A stretch of 36,521 nt of DNA from a virus, in the IMG/VR virus record IMGVR_UViG_3300010354_000246, positions 1 through 36,521 of that record, one strand, 5' to 3'. Positions 8,788 through 16,159 of this stretch are shown here, piece by piece. The position numbers and the translations under genes were made by a program. The notes beneath the pieces were generated by a model. That model saw nothing but the letters and a program-made list of their open reading frames with translations, had not been told where the DNA came from and ran no database searches. The number at the start of each line of letters is the position of its first letter. The first letter of the stretch is position 1.

Positions 8788-11232
8788 CTACACCACAGTC
8801 CACGTCGACCCCGAAGGCACCTCGACGGTCACGCCCGTAGCAATGGTGACAGGACCAAAGGTACCAGCATTCTTGCCGGACGGAATGGAGTAGGATACCG
8901 AGACGACCGTGTCATTAAGGTAGAAGGCTTGGTTGGTACCGCCACCCGTTGCTCCACCGCCGCCACCGATTGCACCCCACGTCGCAGAGGTGTAGCCTTC
9001 GAAGGTGTTGGACCCGCTGTTGAAGCGGATGATGCCGGGTGTCGGCGAACCGGGCCGCGTAGCGGTGGTGCCGGAGTGGACGAGGAGGCCGGAGGAGCCA
9101 GTGAAGTTGACAGTGCTGGTGACGACGAGGCCGCCGACAACGCTGACGCCGATCTGGTCGGCCGAGACTGCAACGGCAAGCTGACCGGTCATGCGGTCGC
9201 CGGCGCGGAGGACGCGGAGGGAAGTCGCTGCCGAGACTGCGTTGATGGCTACGGTGTTGACGGAGACCGCAGCAGAGACGGTGCTGACTCGAATTTCGAG
9301 CGCAGAGACCACATTATTGATGGAGGTGATCGCGGCTGCATTCGTGACACCGGCAGCCGAAGCAGAGCTAACGCGGATTTCGAGAGCCGACACCACATTG
9401 TTAATGGAGGTAATAGCGGCAGAGTTTGTGGCACCAGTTGCGGAAGCGGCACTGACCCGGATTTCGAGAGCAGAGACTACGTTGTTGATAGAGGTGATAG
9501 CAGCGGCATTGGCAACACCGGTAGCGGAAGCGGCGCTAACGCGAATCTCAAGGGCAGAGACGACGTTGTTGATTGAAGTAATGGCTGCTGTGTTGACGGA
9601 AGTGATGGCCGAGACGGCAGCAAGCTGGATGTTGAGTGTGGAGATGGAGGCTTGCGCATTGATGAGGGCCGGGGAGTTGGTCCAGACCTTGGCGCTGACA
9701 TTGTAAGAAAGGACTTCGCCGTCGGCGAGGGAGGCGCTGGCGGAGGTCTTGACGTCGTGGAGTTCGCCGAGTTCGTAGCCGTTTTGGACTTTGACATAGA
9801 TGGAGCCCGCACCGCCAGAGCCACCATTGACGATGTAGCCCATCTGGACTAGGTGTTGCGGCGCTTCGGGCTTGGTGGGCGTCAGTTCGCCAGCCGATAC
9901 CGGAGACAAGTATACAATCTGGCCGTCGGTGTAGCCGAGGGTGTTGACATTCCTGATGAGACCATCGGTTGCGACGTAGCCGGAGTTGTTGACGGAGACC
10001 GTCTCCAGCATGATGCCGAAGATGGTCAGGCTGTCGGCATCGCTGTCGGCTTGGGCGAGGGCGCCCGTGAGGCGCTGACCTTGAGCGCCAGTGACGCGGA
10101 CGGCCTTGCCCTTGGGCAGGGTGACGCCACTGTTGTTGTAGATTTGGGCAACGGTACGCTGGCCGATCAGCAGATTGACGGTGCCGGTCAGGCCCAGATC
10201 GAGGGTGCCCGCCCCGATGTCCCACGTCAGACGGCCCGGTGTAGGCGCATAGCTGGTCGTGGTGTTGAAGTCGATGTACTGGACGTTGGTAAGGTGATCG
10301 CCATCGCGGAAGGCTTTGGTCGAGACAACCGCGTTGACGGAGGTGATGGCGGCCGAGTTAGCGGCACCGGTAGCGGAAGCTGCACTGACCCGGATCTCAA
10401 GCGCGGACACCGCATTGTTAATCGAGGTGATTGCCGCCGCATTGGCAGCCCCGGTAGCCGAAACTGCGCTGACGCGGACTTCAAGAGCCGAGACGACATT
10501 GTTGGTAGAAGTGAGGGCAGAGCCGAGCGATACGATGGCTGCCGACGCGTTGCTGACCCGGATTTCAAGGGCCGAGACAACATTGTTGATGGACGTGATG
10601 GCTGCTGCGTTAGTGACGCCGGTAGCAGAGGCCGCGCTAACGCGGATTTCTAAGGCGGAAACGACATTGTTTACGGAGGTGATTGCGGCAGCATTGACGG
10701 AGGTGGCGGCCGAGACGTTATTGACTTGGACTTGCAGGGCGCTGACGGAGGCCGAGACGTTGGCTACGCGGATTTCGAGAGTTGAGACACGGGATTCGAG
10801 GGCGACGAGGGCCGAAACGTCGATGGCTGCGAGCGCCGAATTGATAGCGGAAATGGAGGCTTGGACCTGCACCACCGCAGAAGAGAGCGCCGAGACGACC
10901 GCATTGGTGCTGACTACGGCCGCAGAGACAGCGTCGACGCGCCCCGAGAGGGTGTTGACAGTGTTGTTGATGGAGGTGATAGCTGCGGCGTTGGTGACGG
11001 CAAGGGCCGAGACCGTGGCGATGTTGGCAGCGTTGGCGGAAGTCGCAGCAGAGACGGCATCAAGGCGTGAGGAGACTGCCGCGACATTCGAGGAGAGCGT
11101 GCTGGTGGCGAAGATGGCGACAGCAGAGACGGTGGTCTGGAGGGTGCCGCTGTTCTGCACAATAGGCAGAAGCTCGACGCCCGTAAGCGGACCCGCCGTC
11201 GTAAGCTGCGAGATCTTTTTCGGGTCAGCCAT
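8788..11232 (-). CDS. Large repetitive tail fibre protein (814 aa)
   Basis: The N-terminal module MADPKKISQLTTAGPLTGVE probably anchors the fibre; the same KISQLTTA module begins the 179-aa protein at 14388-14927. Residues about 40-305 and 525-690 are tandem repeats of roughly 28-30 residues around ITSINNVVSALEIRVSAASA, a hydrophobic heptad-like pattern expected to form a long trimeric fibre shaft. They flank a globular centre (about 307-522) containing LDLGLTGTVNLLIGQ and YNNSGVTLPKGKAVRVTGAQ, a domain seen in other phage fibres. The C-terminus, from RPGSPTPGIIRFNSGSNTFE to GSTWTVV, is again shared with the 179-aa protein. The start ATG overlaps a GGAG site next to the upstream stop. It probably forms a tail fibre that reaches the host surface. 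Confidence 0.85.
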   Translation of the reverse strand: MADPKKISQLTTAGPLTGVELLPIVQNSGTLQTTVSAVAIFATSTLSSNVAAVSSRLDAVSAATSANAANIATVSALAVTNAAAITSINNTVNTLSGRVDAVSAAVVSTNAVVSALSSAVVQVQASISAINSALAAIDVSALVALESRVSTLEIRVANVSASVSALQVQVNNVSAATSVNAAAITSVNNVVSALEIRVSAASATGVTNAAAITSINNVVSALEIRVSNASAAIVSLGSALTSTNNVVSALEVRVSAVSATGAANAAAITSINNAVSALEIRVSAASATGAANSAAITSVNAVVSTKAFRDGDHLTNVQYIDFNTTTSYAPTPGRLTWDIGAGTLDLGLTGTVNLLIGQRTVAQIYNNSGVTLPKGKAVRVTGAQGQRLTGALAQADSDADSLTIFGIMLETVSVNNSGYVATDGLIRNVNTLGYTDGQIVYLSPVSAGELTPTKPEAPQHLVQMGYIVNGGSGGAGSIYVKVQNGYELGELHDVKTSASASLADGEVLSYNVSAKVWTNSPALINAQASISTLNIQLAAVSAITSVNTAAITSINNVVSALEIRVSAASATGVANAAAITSINNVVSALEIRVSAASATGATNSAAITSINNVVSALEIRVSSASAAGVTNAAAITSINNVVSALEIRVSTVSAAVSVNTVAINAVSAATSLRVLRAGDRMTGQLAVAVSADQIGVSVVGGLVVTSTVNFTGSSGLLVHSGTTATRPGSPTPGIIRFNSGSNTFEGYTSATWGAIGGGGGATGGGTNQAFYLNDTVVSVSYSIPSGKNAGTFGPVTIATGVTVEVPSGSTWTVV
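9264..9600 (-). repeat. Tandem about 87-bp coding repeats, C-terminal shaft of the fibre
   Basis: About four imperfect in-frame units encode variants of ITSINNVVSALEIRVSAASA. Units differ mainly at third codon positions (for example gcagagacc, gccgacacc and gcagagact at the same place). This shows that the repeat is old and maintained at the protein level rather than a recent expansion. Confidence 0.75.
10318..10700 (-). repeat. Tandem about 87-bp coding repeats, N-terminal shaft of the fibre
   Basis: Four to five imperfect units of the same 28-30-residue motif as at 9264-9600 are separated from that block by the non-repetitive central domain. Such arrays allow unit gain and loss by recombination and so variation in fibre length. 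Confidence 0.7.
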
Positions 11233-11242
11233 TCAGGCTAGC

Positions 11243-11413
11243 CTACTCCGCAGGAGCAATCGTGAGTTCGCCCGCCGCCACCAGAGCCATGATGTTCTGG
11301 TAGTCAACATTCTGCGGATCGAGCGGCACGAAGCTGGTCACGCCGTTGATGTCGCAGCGGATGCCAGCGGGGTTGCCAGCCATGTCGTTGTAGTATTGGG
11401 CGTTGGTGTACAT
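11243..11413 (-). CDS. Small tail-fibre-associated protein (56 aa)
   Basis: The gene begins ATG at 11411-11413, three bases after the stop of the upstream fibre gene, with a GGAA-type site inside that gene's end. The peptide starts MYTNAQYYNDMAGNPAGIRC and ends NVDYQNIMALVAAGELTIAP. The latter half matches a motif (Asp-Tyr-Gln, then AxGxLxIxPA) seen in many small phage proteins encoded beside fibre genes. These are thought to help fibre folding or attachment, but their role is not established. Its stop lies 10 bases before the 814-aa fibre start, which supports co-translation in the fibre operon. Confidence 0.7.
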   Translation of the reverse strand: MYTNAQYYNDMAGNPAGIRCDINGVTSFVPLDPQNVDYQNIMALVAAGELTIAPAE

Positions 11414-11416
11414 GGC

Positions 11417-12394
11417 TCAGAGTTCCGCACTAATGGTAAATACCGCGTTATTGCCTGGGGCGATATGCATAGGTCGCGGCGGGCTAAGAGTGGTAAGGCC
11501 GCTGATGAGAAACGAAGCCCCGGAAACTTCAGCCGTTGCGCCGGAGAGCGGGCCAGTGGTGGTGGTCGAAAAATAATCATCTACGGTAACAGAGCCAGAT
11601 ACAGAAATGGTTGGCGTCGCCCGCATTGTCACGGGGAAAGCCGTTTCGACCAAAGCCGCGTTTGTTGATTGCATCCCTCCTGGCGCAAGGGTGCGTAAGT
11701 TACTGACCCATGCATACCTCTGGCACAGCGCCAGTTCCTGCCCGTACAGCCTACGCTCAAACGGCGTTGCGACGGAGCCAACTTCGAGCTGGAGGCCAGT
11801 GATGAGGGTGGTGCCAGCACCAGAACGAGCAATCTGGCACTGCAAGCCATTCACGATGTTGGCATCGACGCTGGCGGTGACGGTATATCGCGTCCAGCTT
11901 CCCGACGGAGACGCGGAAACGGACGCGTTGTATATTGTGGTGAACGAGGAGTAGTTGTTCGCTGCCGTGGGGGAAACTAGCGTCACATTTAGGGCGCCGG
12001 TTCCGCTGGTGCTGCGGGCAAAAAAGCTGAAGGTTACCGACCCGCCGATAAGCCCATCGCAGTTTAGGTCTTCGATTTTTTGGTATACGGAGGCGTCAGT
12101 CCCAACCATCGACGCCGAATAGCGGAAGCCGGTCGGCACATCCGTGCTGCGAGAAAACGAAGTCACCGTCCCAAAAGTAAAATAACGGTCGGCAAGATAA
12201 GCGCCACCGCTAGGTGACGAGAAACTGGTGCCCCTTTGCCAGATGTCCATCCCACCATTGATGATGCGGTTCCGCAGGAAGCTGCTCGCCATCACCGCAG
12301 TGCCCGCGAAGGTCGCGTTGCCGCTCGCGTCGAGGACGATGTTGTTGCTCGCGGAGGCGGCGGACTTGATGTTGGTTGCCTGTACGGTACTCAT
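11417..12394 (-). CDS. Tail fibre / receptor-binding protein (325 aa)
   Basis: The N-terminus (MSTVQATNIKSAASASNNIV, then LDASGNATFAG) is the short beta-repeat linker common in modular tail proteins. It is followed by NRIINGGMDIWQRGTS, a hallmark of a widespread phage fibre head domain. The centre looks like a carbohydrate-binding beta sandwich ending in ITGLQLEVGSVATPFERR, a conserved segment of the same family, followed by the typical LALCQRYAWV. The C-terminal 80 residues are Ser/Thr/Gly-rich. It probably binds a surface glycan. The start overlaps the previous stop (ATGA). No chaperone or autocleavage domain was seen. Confidence 0.82.
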   Translation of the reverse strand: MSTVQATNIKSAASASNNIVLDASGNATFAGTAVMASSFLRNRIINGGMDIWQRGTSFSSPSGGAYLADRYFTFGTVTSFSRSTDVPTGFRYSASMVGTDASVYQKIEDLNCDGLIGGSVTFSFFARSTSGTGALNVTLVSPTAANNYSSFTTIYNASVSASPSGSWTRYTVTASVDANIVNGLQCQIARSGAGTTLITGLQLEVGSVATPFERRLYGQELALCQRYAWVSNLRTLAPGGMQSTNAALVETAFPVTMRATPTISVSGSVTVDDYFSTTTTGPLSGATAEVSGASFLISGLTTLSPPRPMHIAPGNNAVFTISAEL

Positions 12395-12630
12395 GCGGGC
12401 ATCCCCAGTGCGGTCTTGATCTCGTCAGGCGTTGCCGCTGCGTCGATCTCGGTTTGCATCGCAGCGTACTTGGCCCGGATGGCAGCGCGAGCCGCTTCGG
12501 CCTCAGCCTCAACCGTGCCGGGCAGGCGCTTGGCGATGGCCTCGTCGTGCGGCGCGAACTCAGCAGCGCGCATCTGGCGGCGCATGTCGTGCGCGATGGC
12601 CTTGGCCTTGTTCACGTTGATCGTGATCAT
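12391..12630 (-). CDS. Small tail-fibre-module protein, possible assembly chaperone (79 aa)
   Basis: The chosen start ATG (12628-12630) overlaps the stop of the 68-aa gene (ATGA). The sequence MITINVNKAKAIAHDMRRQM, then an Ala/Glu-rich helix and TPDEIKTALGMPA, is all-helical. It resembles a family of small proteins encoded with the 68-aa type protein beside fibre genes in many phages, usually annotated as tail accessory or tail fibre assembly proteins. A chaperone role is an inference from this pairing. Confidence 0.7.
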   Translation of the reverse strand: MITINVNKAKAIAHDMRRQMRAAEFAPHDEAIAKRLPGTVEAEAEAARAAIRAKYAAMQTEIDAAATPDEIKTALGMPA

Positions 12631-12833
12631 TCGGCGTACTCCCATGCGCCACGGAAGGTGCGGTCGGTCGGGATGTCCTCGACGCTGACGATCTTCCAGG
12701 GCTTGCCTTCTGGCACGTCCTTGGCGGCAAGGGCCTCCAGCGTGTTGCCTTCCTGAGCGAGCCACTCGGAGGCCGGGATGATGACGGCAACGCCGCCTTC
12801 GTCGGTGGGGTAGATGATGCGCTGATCGGTCAT
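12627..12833 (-). CDS. Small tail-fibre-module protein, partner of the 79-aa protein (68 aa)
   Basis: The protein MTDQRIIYPTDEGGVAVIIP has the recognisable layout IIYPTDxGGVAVIxP, then AAKDVPEGKPWKIVSVEDIP, then DRTFRGAWEY. This recurs in many phages and always lies next to fibre genes. It has AGGAG about 9 bases upstream of its ATG, and its stop overlaps the next start. The function is unknown; the fixed gene pair with the helical 79-aa protein suggests a small complex acting during fibre assembly. Confidence 0.75.
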   Translation of the reverse strand: MTDQRIIYPTDEGGVAVIIPASEWLAQEGNTLEALAAKDVPEGKPWKIVSVEDIPTDRTFRGAWEYAE

Positions 12834-12848
12834 GGTTCTGGGCTCCTA

Positions 12849-13613
12849 TCAGCGGAAGACAGCAAGCGTAATTCTGGGGCTGTCAAAGTTTCCAAAACTG
12901 GCGCTATCCCGAAAACTAGAATAGCAACGAAACCCTGATGTTCCATATGTGCTGGCAGGCGTTGTTCTTAGAAAAATAACAGCATCGTTAAGCTCGTTGT
13001 CTTTTGTGAGCCAATGAGTTACGCTGTAATTTACATCCGGCATCGCGTTGGTGAAGTTCACCGTGTAATCGCCTGTGCCGTTATCTGTGATGCTCGACAC
13101 GTTGCCGCTAGCCCTAATCGCCACCGTGCCCTGGCCGTTGAAGTTCACCCAAGCCCGGCAGCCGAAAGCCGTGGCGACGGAGCCGTAACCGGAGTTGAAC
13201 TGGAAAAGTCCTCCATTCGTGACGCGCGCAACATCGGATGTGCCTCCGATATCGATGCCCCACTCCGTCGTGAACCGCGAACGAATGTAGTTTGTCAGGT
13301 TTCCATTTTGCTGAAACCGCAAACCAACGCCGTTGCCTGCTACATCCGGCGCGTTGTTCAGGTCGGCAGCGTACAGTGTGCCGCCTGCATTTGAGCCAGC
13401 AACAGCAAGGCGAGCGCCCGGCGACGACGTGCCAATACCGACGTTGCCGCTGGCGTCGATCCGCATGACCTCCGTGCCGCCTTCGGCAAAGGCGATGGTG
13501 TCAGCCGCAGGAAAAAACATCCCGGTGTTGGTGTCGGTGCCCTGCACGGCGGGCGTCGCGGCAGAGCCGTCCGTGCCAGAGATGCCGGTGGAGCCGTTCA
13601 AGATCAGGGGCAT
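12849..13613 (-). CDS. Tail fibre protein (254 aa)
   Basis: It begins MPLILNGSTGISGTDGSAAT with the short repeats VMRIDASGNVGIGTSSPGAR typical of phage fibre linkers. It ends in a compact beta domain, with RAWVNFNGQGTVAIRASGNV, SSITDNGTGDYTVNFTNAMP and DVNYSV near residues 145-205, a distal domain found in several cyanophage and proteobacterial phage fibres. GGAGG lies 8 bases before the ATG, and the start overlaps the previous stop (TAATG). The distal half probably contacts the receptor. Confidence 0.82.
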   Translation of the reverse strand: MPLILNGSTGISGTDGSAATPAVQGTDTNTGMFFPAADTIAFAEGGTEVMRIDASGNVGIGTSSPGARLAVAGSNAGGTLYAADLNNAPDVAGNGVGLRFQQNGNLTNYIRSRFTTEWGIDIGGTSDVARVTNGGLFQFNSGYGSVATAFGCRAWVNFNGQGTVAIRASGNVSSITDNGTGDYTVNFTNAMPDVNYSVTHWLTKDNELNDAVIFLRTTPASTYGTSGFRCYSSFRDSASFGNFDSPRITLAVFR

Positions 13614-13792
13614 TATCGGGCCTCCACAGCGTCAAGCTGCTCTTGCGTGGGGCGAGGCAGCGTCGGGTGGTTCCAAGCGGCGATGTAGTCGCCACGGCCA
13701 TCGCTGTCGTTCTGAAGGCGGATGACGGTCAGGAAGTCCTGCGTCACCAGCGTGGGGTAGATCGCCATGATCCGGTCGTAGAGGCTCATCAT
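13613..13792 (-). CDS. XkdW-like small tail protein (59 aa)
   Basis: The protein MMSLYDRIMAIYPTLVTQDF has a Leu-x-x-Asp-Phe segment followed by LQNDSDGRGDYIAAWNHP and ends LPRPTQEQLDAVEAR. This resembles the XkdW family encoded beside tail fibre genes in prophages such as PBSX, whose role is unknown. Two adjacent ATGs (13792 and 13789) overlap the stop of the C1q-like fibre gene. A longer in-frame extension lacks a ribosome site and was not used. The family call is from memory. Confidence 0.68.
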   Translation of the reverse strand: MMSLYDRIMAIYPTLVTQDFLTVIRLQNDSDGRGDYIAAWNHPTLPRPTQEQLDAVEAR

Positions 13793-14388
13793 GCAGCCCT
13801 CGCCAGGAAGCCGGTGAACACGCACGCGCCGTTAAGCAGCGTTGGAGTTCCAGAAGCAACAATAACTCGCCCGTACATCTCTACATAGTCAGTAGTTCCG
13901 TTCAAATAAACCAACACCGTATTCTGAGACACGGCTTGATCGAAATACGGAGAGTTGGGGATATAAACATAGGAGCCGGGCACGCCGCTCGCCACCCCGT
14001 TTTTATAGATTGCCACTTCAACAAGAGCGGCTGCAGAGGTACTAGAACTTCTGCCCGCCGCGACACCACTTATGGAATAGTACCCCGCAACGTTGGGCGT
14101 AAACCTAGACGAAGAAAAACACGACGCTGTGTCAAAGTCCTCTGTGGCGAGAGTGATTTTTGTGGCCGTATTGTTCGATACTGTTTGGTCACTTGCGCTT
14201 CTGGCACTGAACGCAGGCCCATTGCCCGCCACGCTGCCTGCCAGCATCGTCTGCGTGACGACGCCCGTGCTGCCCGTGGTGACGACAGTGCCGGTGTTGG
14301 CCGGGATGGTCGCGGTGAAGTTGCTGGCCGTGCTGGGCACGTCGAGGGTGACGGAGCCGCCACCAGAGCTATTAAGCTTGAGAGGCAT
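13789..14388 (-). CDS. Tail fibre protein with C1q-like head (199 aa)
   Basis: The start ATG at 14386-14388 overlaps the upstream stop (ATGA); an in-frame ATG 15 bases upstream was rejected for that reason. The N-terminus MPLKLNSSGGGSVTLDVPST, with TATIPANTGTVVT, is a common fibre adaptor. From about residue 60 the sequence GPAFSARSASDQTVSNNTAT, then FTPNVAGYYSISGVAAGRSS and VLVYLNGTTDYVEMYGRV, follows the jelly-roll pattern of C1q/TNF-like domains, which form trimers. It is a likely alternative receptor-binding tip. Confidence 0.8.
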   Translation of the reverse strand: MPLKLNSSGGGSVTLDVPSTASNFTATIPANTGTVVTTGSTGVVTQTMLAGSVAGNGPAFSARSASDQTVSNNTATKITLATEDFDTASCFSSSRFTPNVAGYYSISGVAAGRSSSTSAAALVEVAIYKNGVASGVPGSYVYIPNSPYFDQAVSQNTVLVYLNGTTDYVEMYGRVIVASGTPTLLNGACVFTGFLARAA

Positions 14389-14927
14389 CAGACGATTGTC
14401 CATGTGGAACTGGCAGGAACAGTGACAGTAATGCCGCTGTCTACCGTGATGGGACCGAAGCTGCCGGAGTTGAATCCGTCAGGAATGCTGTAGTCAGCGG
14501 TGACAGTCTGACCGTTGTTCCAAAAGATCTGATCAGTTCCACCGCCAGCCGCACCGCCGCCAATGCCGCCCCACGTCGTACCGTTGTAGCCCTCGAAGGA
14601 CGCCCGGTCCGTGTTGAAGCGCAAGTAACCAGCCACGCCAGTCGGGCGCTGAGTAGAGGTGCCAACCGGGATCAGGATGGCGTCGGTGCCGGAGACCGCG
14701 AACTGCACAGCCGGGGCGCTGGTGTTGACGCCGACGCGGCCGTTGACTACGAGGGCAGCCCCGCTCACCGAAACGAAGACAGGGATTTCGGCGGCCGACT
14801 GACGAATGTAGGTAGCCAGAACCGAAAGCTGGACGCTCCTAGAAGCGCCGCCCCTGTTGATTTCGAACTGATCCACAGCCGACGCGGACGTGGCCGTCGT
14901 TAGCTGCGAAATCTTATAAAACGGCAT
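14388..14927 (-). CDS. Short tail fibre sharing both ends with the 814-aa fibre (179 aa)
   Basis: It starts MPFYKISQLTTATSASAVDQ, the same N-terminal module as the 814-aa fibre. It ends with RPTGVAGYLRFNTDRASFEG, then SGSFGPITVDSGITVTVPAS and STWTIV, parallel to that protein's C-terminus. The shaft repeats are missing, so it looks like a shaftless paralogue. GGAGG lies 8 bases upstream of the ATG. It is the first fibre gene in the transcription direction. Confidence 0.8.
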   Translation of the reverse strand: MPFYKISQLTTATSASAVDQFEINRGGASRSVQLSVLATYIRQSAAEIPVFVSVSGAALVVNGRVGVNTSAPAVQFAVSGTDAILIPVGTSTQRPTGVAGYLRFNTDRASFEGYNGTTWGGIGGGAAGGGTDQIFWNNGQTVTADYSIPDGFNSGSFGPITVDSGITVTVPASSTWTIV

Positions 14928-14942
14928 TAATACTGCCTCCGT

Positions 14943-15026
14943 CTAGCGGAAGAGTATAACATACATCGGCAGGACAATCAAGCCGTTCCACATGTAGCGA
15001 GCCTTTCGAATCAGGTAGTTACTCAT
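14943..15026 (-). CDS. Possible 27-aa membrane peptide
   Basis: A short frame MSNYLIRKARYMWNGLIVLP, then MYVILFR, lies between the 83-aa gene and the fibre module. Its ATG overlaps the end of the upstream gene, with GAGG nearby. One hydrophobic stretch follows a basic N-terminus, the layout of a tiny inner-membrane peptide such as a minimal holin. There is no homology support, so the call is tentative. Confidence 0.35.
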   Translation of the reverse strand: MSNYLIRKARYMWNGLIVLPMYVILFR

Positions 15027-15270
15027 CAGGGTCGGCCTCGGGCACCTCGTCGTCGCCGAAGACCGCATCGAATGCGGTGTCGACCATGCCCTTGATCAGG
15101 CTCCTAGAGAAGGGTATGGACGTCAGCCCGAAGGACGTCTCGTCTTCCCAAGCGATCAGGACGGCGCGGGGCGACTTGGCTAGGACGCGCGAGATGGCCT
15201 CCAGAAGCCGCCTGTCGATGTCGGTAGCCTCTAGGAAGTCCTGAATAGCTGAGTCCCGGTCGACGGCCAC
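15019..15270 (-). CDS. Hypothetical protein (83 aa)
   Basis: GTG start at 15268-15270 with GAGGAG 11 bases upstream. The sequence begins MAVDRDSAIQDFLEATDIDR and ends acidic (DDEVPEADPDE), with a hydrophobic middle (AVLIAWEDETSFGLTSIPFS). No family was recognised. It directly follows the 74-aa gene and belongs to the same promoter unit, so it is transcribed toward the fibre genes. Confidence 0.6.
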   Translation of the reverse strand: MAVDRDSAIQDFLEATDIDRRLLEAISRVLAKSPRAVLIAWEDETSFGLTSIPFSRSLIKGMVDTAFDAVFGDDEVPEADPDE

Positions 15271-15278
15271 GGCGCAGC

Positions 15279-15503
15279 TTACTCCTCTAGTTCGTCGAGG
15301 AACCCTTCGAGCGGGTCAGCTTCGTCGTCTCCTTCGTCTCCGGCCTCGGCAGCCTCCATGATCTCCTCGATCAGGTCCTTGGCAGCAGCCGCAGCGTCAC
15401 CGATGTTGGTGATTTCAAACTCTTCGAGGTAGTCGGGCTCGTCATCGTCGGATGCGACCGTGAAGATCCAGACGCCGTCGTCGTATTGCACCGTAAACTG
15501 CAT
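15279..15503 (-). CDS. Hypothetical acidic protein (74 aa)
   Basis: The protein MQFTVQYDDGVWIFTVASDD is a beta-rich opening followed by a very acidic helical half (about 20 Asp/Glu in the last 40 residues). Very acidic small phage proteins can be DNA mimics or host-enzyme inhibitors, but nothing specific supports that here. It is the first gene after the 15537-15565 promoter. The ribosome site is weak (GGGACC). Confidence 0.6.
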   Translation of the reverse strand: MQFTVQYDDGVWIFTVASDDDEPDYLEEFEITNIGDAAAAAKDLIEEIMEAAEAGDEGDDEADPLEGFLDELEE

Positions 15504-15536
15504 GCCAAAGGTCCCAAAAGCTGAAGGCCGATAGGA

Positions 15537-15565
15537 ATACTACCCTACCGGCCCCCATAAGTCAA
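15537..15565 (-). promoter_or_regulatory. Leftward sigma-70 promoter before the 74-aa gene
   Basis: Minus strand TTGACT (15560-15565), 17 bases, TAGTAT (15537-15542). The predicted start near 15530 gives a leader of about 27 bases. It would feed the two small genes and the fibre operon. Confidence 0.7.
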
Positions 15566-15750
15566 GCGTCTAGACTACGCCGGGCTACTGCTCTGAGAAC
15601 ATTTGCCTTTTGCTCTTCAGAGTAGGATCGCCAGCCAGCAATTTCTTCAAGACTACGCCTGCAACCAGAGCAAAAGTAACCAGCAGGGGTAGCAAAAGTA
15701 CTACATTCTCCACAACACGGGCTCCTTACCTTATTTTCGGGTTTGTTCAT
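15562..15750 (-). CDS. DUF1289-like small cysteine protein (62 aa)
   Basis: The core VRSPCCGECSTFATPAGYFC, SGCRRSLEEIAGWRSYSEEQ and KANVLRAVARR matches the DUF1289 layout: Ser-Pro-Cys, a Gly-x-Cys-x-Gly-Cys-like element, then R-T/S-L-x-E-I-x-x-W and a helix with an Ala-Val/Ile-Leu pattern. Bacterial DUF1289 proteins are small putative metal-binding proteins of unknown function. Four or five Cys (C12, C13, C16, C27, C30) could bind Zn or an Fe-S cluster. The gene overlaps the 3' end of the HNH-like gene by 20 bases. Confidence 0.7.
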   Translation of the reverse strand: MNKPENKVRSPCCGECSTFATPAGYFCSGCRRSLEEIAGWRSYSEEQKANVLRAVARRSLDA

Positions 15751-16159
15751 GTACCCAGTCCAAGATTGCTTGCAGTTCTTCTAGGGTTGCGTCACTTTTC
15801 AGACGGTTAGCCCGCATGGATATGACTGCAACATTACCAGAGACGTACCCAAGAGCCGGAACAATCTTGTCCAAAGTTGGAATATTGTCCGGCCTAGACC
15901 CCCTGCCGCAGGAAAACTCCAGTTTGAGGTTGGGAAAAACCGGGCAATACTCCGGAATATCAAAATCGTCCTCGGTAATAGAAAACGGGATGTCTTCTGT
16001 TCGGGCGCGAATACGGGCACGAGTCCACATATAGCGCTTTGGGTTCTTATCCCGCCACCGTTGCTGCATTTGACGGCTATACTCCGTATCTTCTTTTCTG
16101 CGGCGGGAGTAATAGACCTTCCTATACTCCCGCGCCACCTCTTTATCCTTGTAAGGCAT
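15731..16159 (-). CDS. HNH-like endonuclease (142 aa)
   Basis: A basic N-terminal helix (MPYKDKEVAREYRKVYYSRR) is followed by EYCPVFPNLKLEFSCGRG, then NIPTLDKIVPALGYVSGNVA and VISMRANRLKSDATLEEL. The D-K-I, then LGYVxGNVxVISxRANxLKSDAT pattern is the signature of a phage HNH-fold group also present in the 202-aa gene at 19905. In this group the catalytic His is often replaced or shifted; no classic H-N-H triad is obvious. The start ATG overlaps the stop of the ribonucleotide reductase (TAATG). It may be a homing endonuclease that inserted immediately behind nrdJ without breaking it. Confidence 0.75.
   Translation of the reverse strand: MPYKDKEVAREYRKVYYSRRRKEDTEYSRQMQQRWRDKNPKRYMWTRARIRARTEDIPFSITEDDFDIPEYCPVFPNLKLEFSCGRGSRPDNIPTLDKIVPALGYVSGNVAVISMRANRLKSDATLEELQAILDWVHEQTRK

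Noticed and set aside
10316-11668. Plus-strand frame (450 aa) across the fibre repeats
   Set aside because: Repeat-driven shadow of the fibre gene (Ala/Thr/Glu-rich). It crosses several minus-strand gene boundaries.
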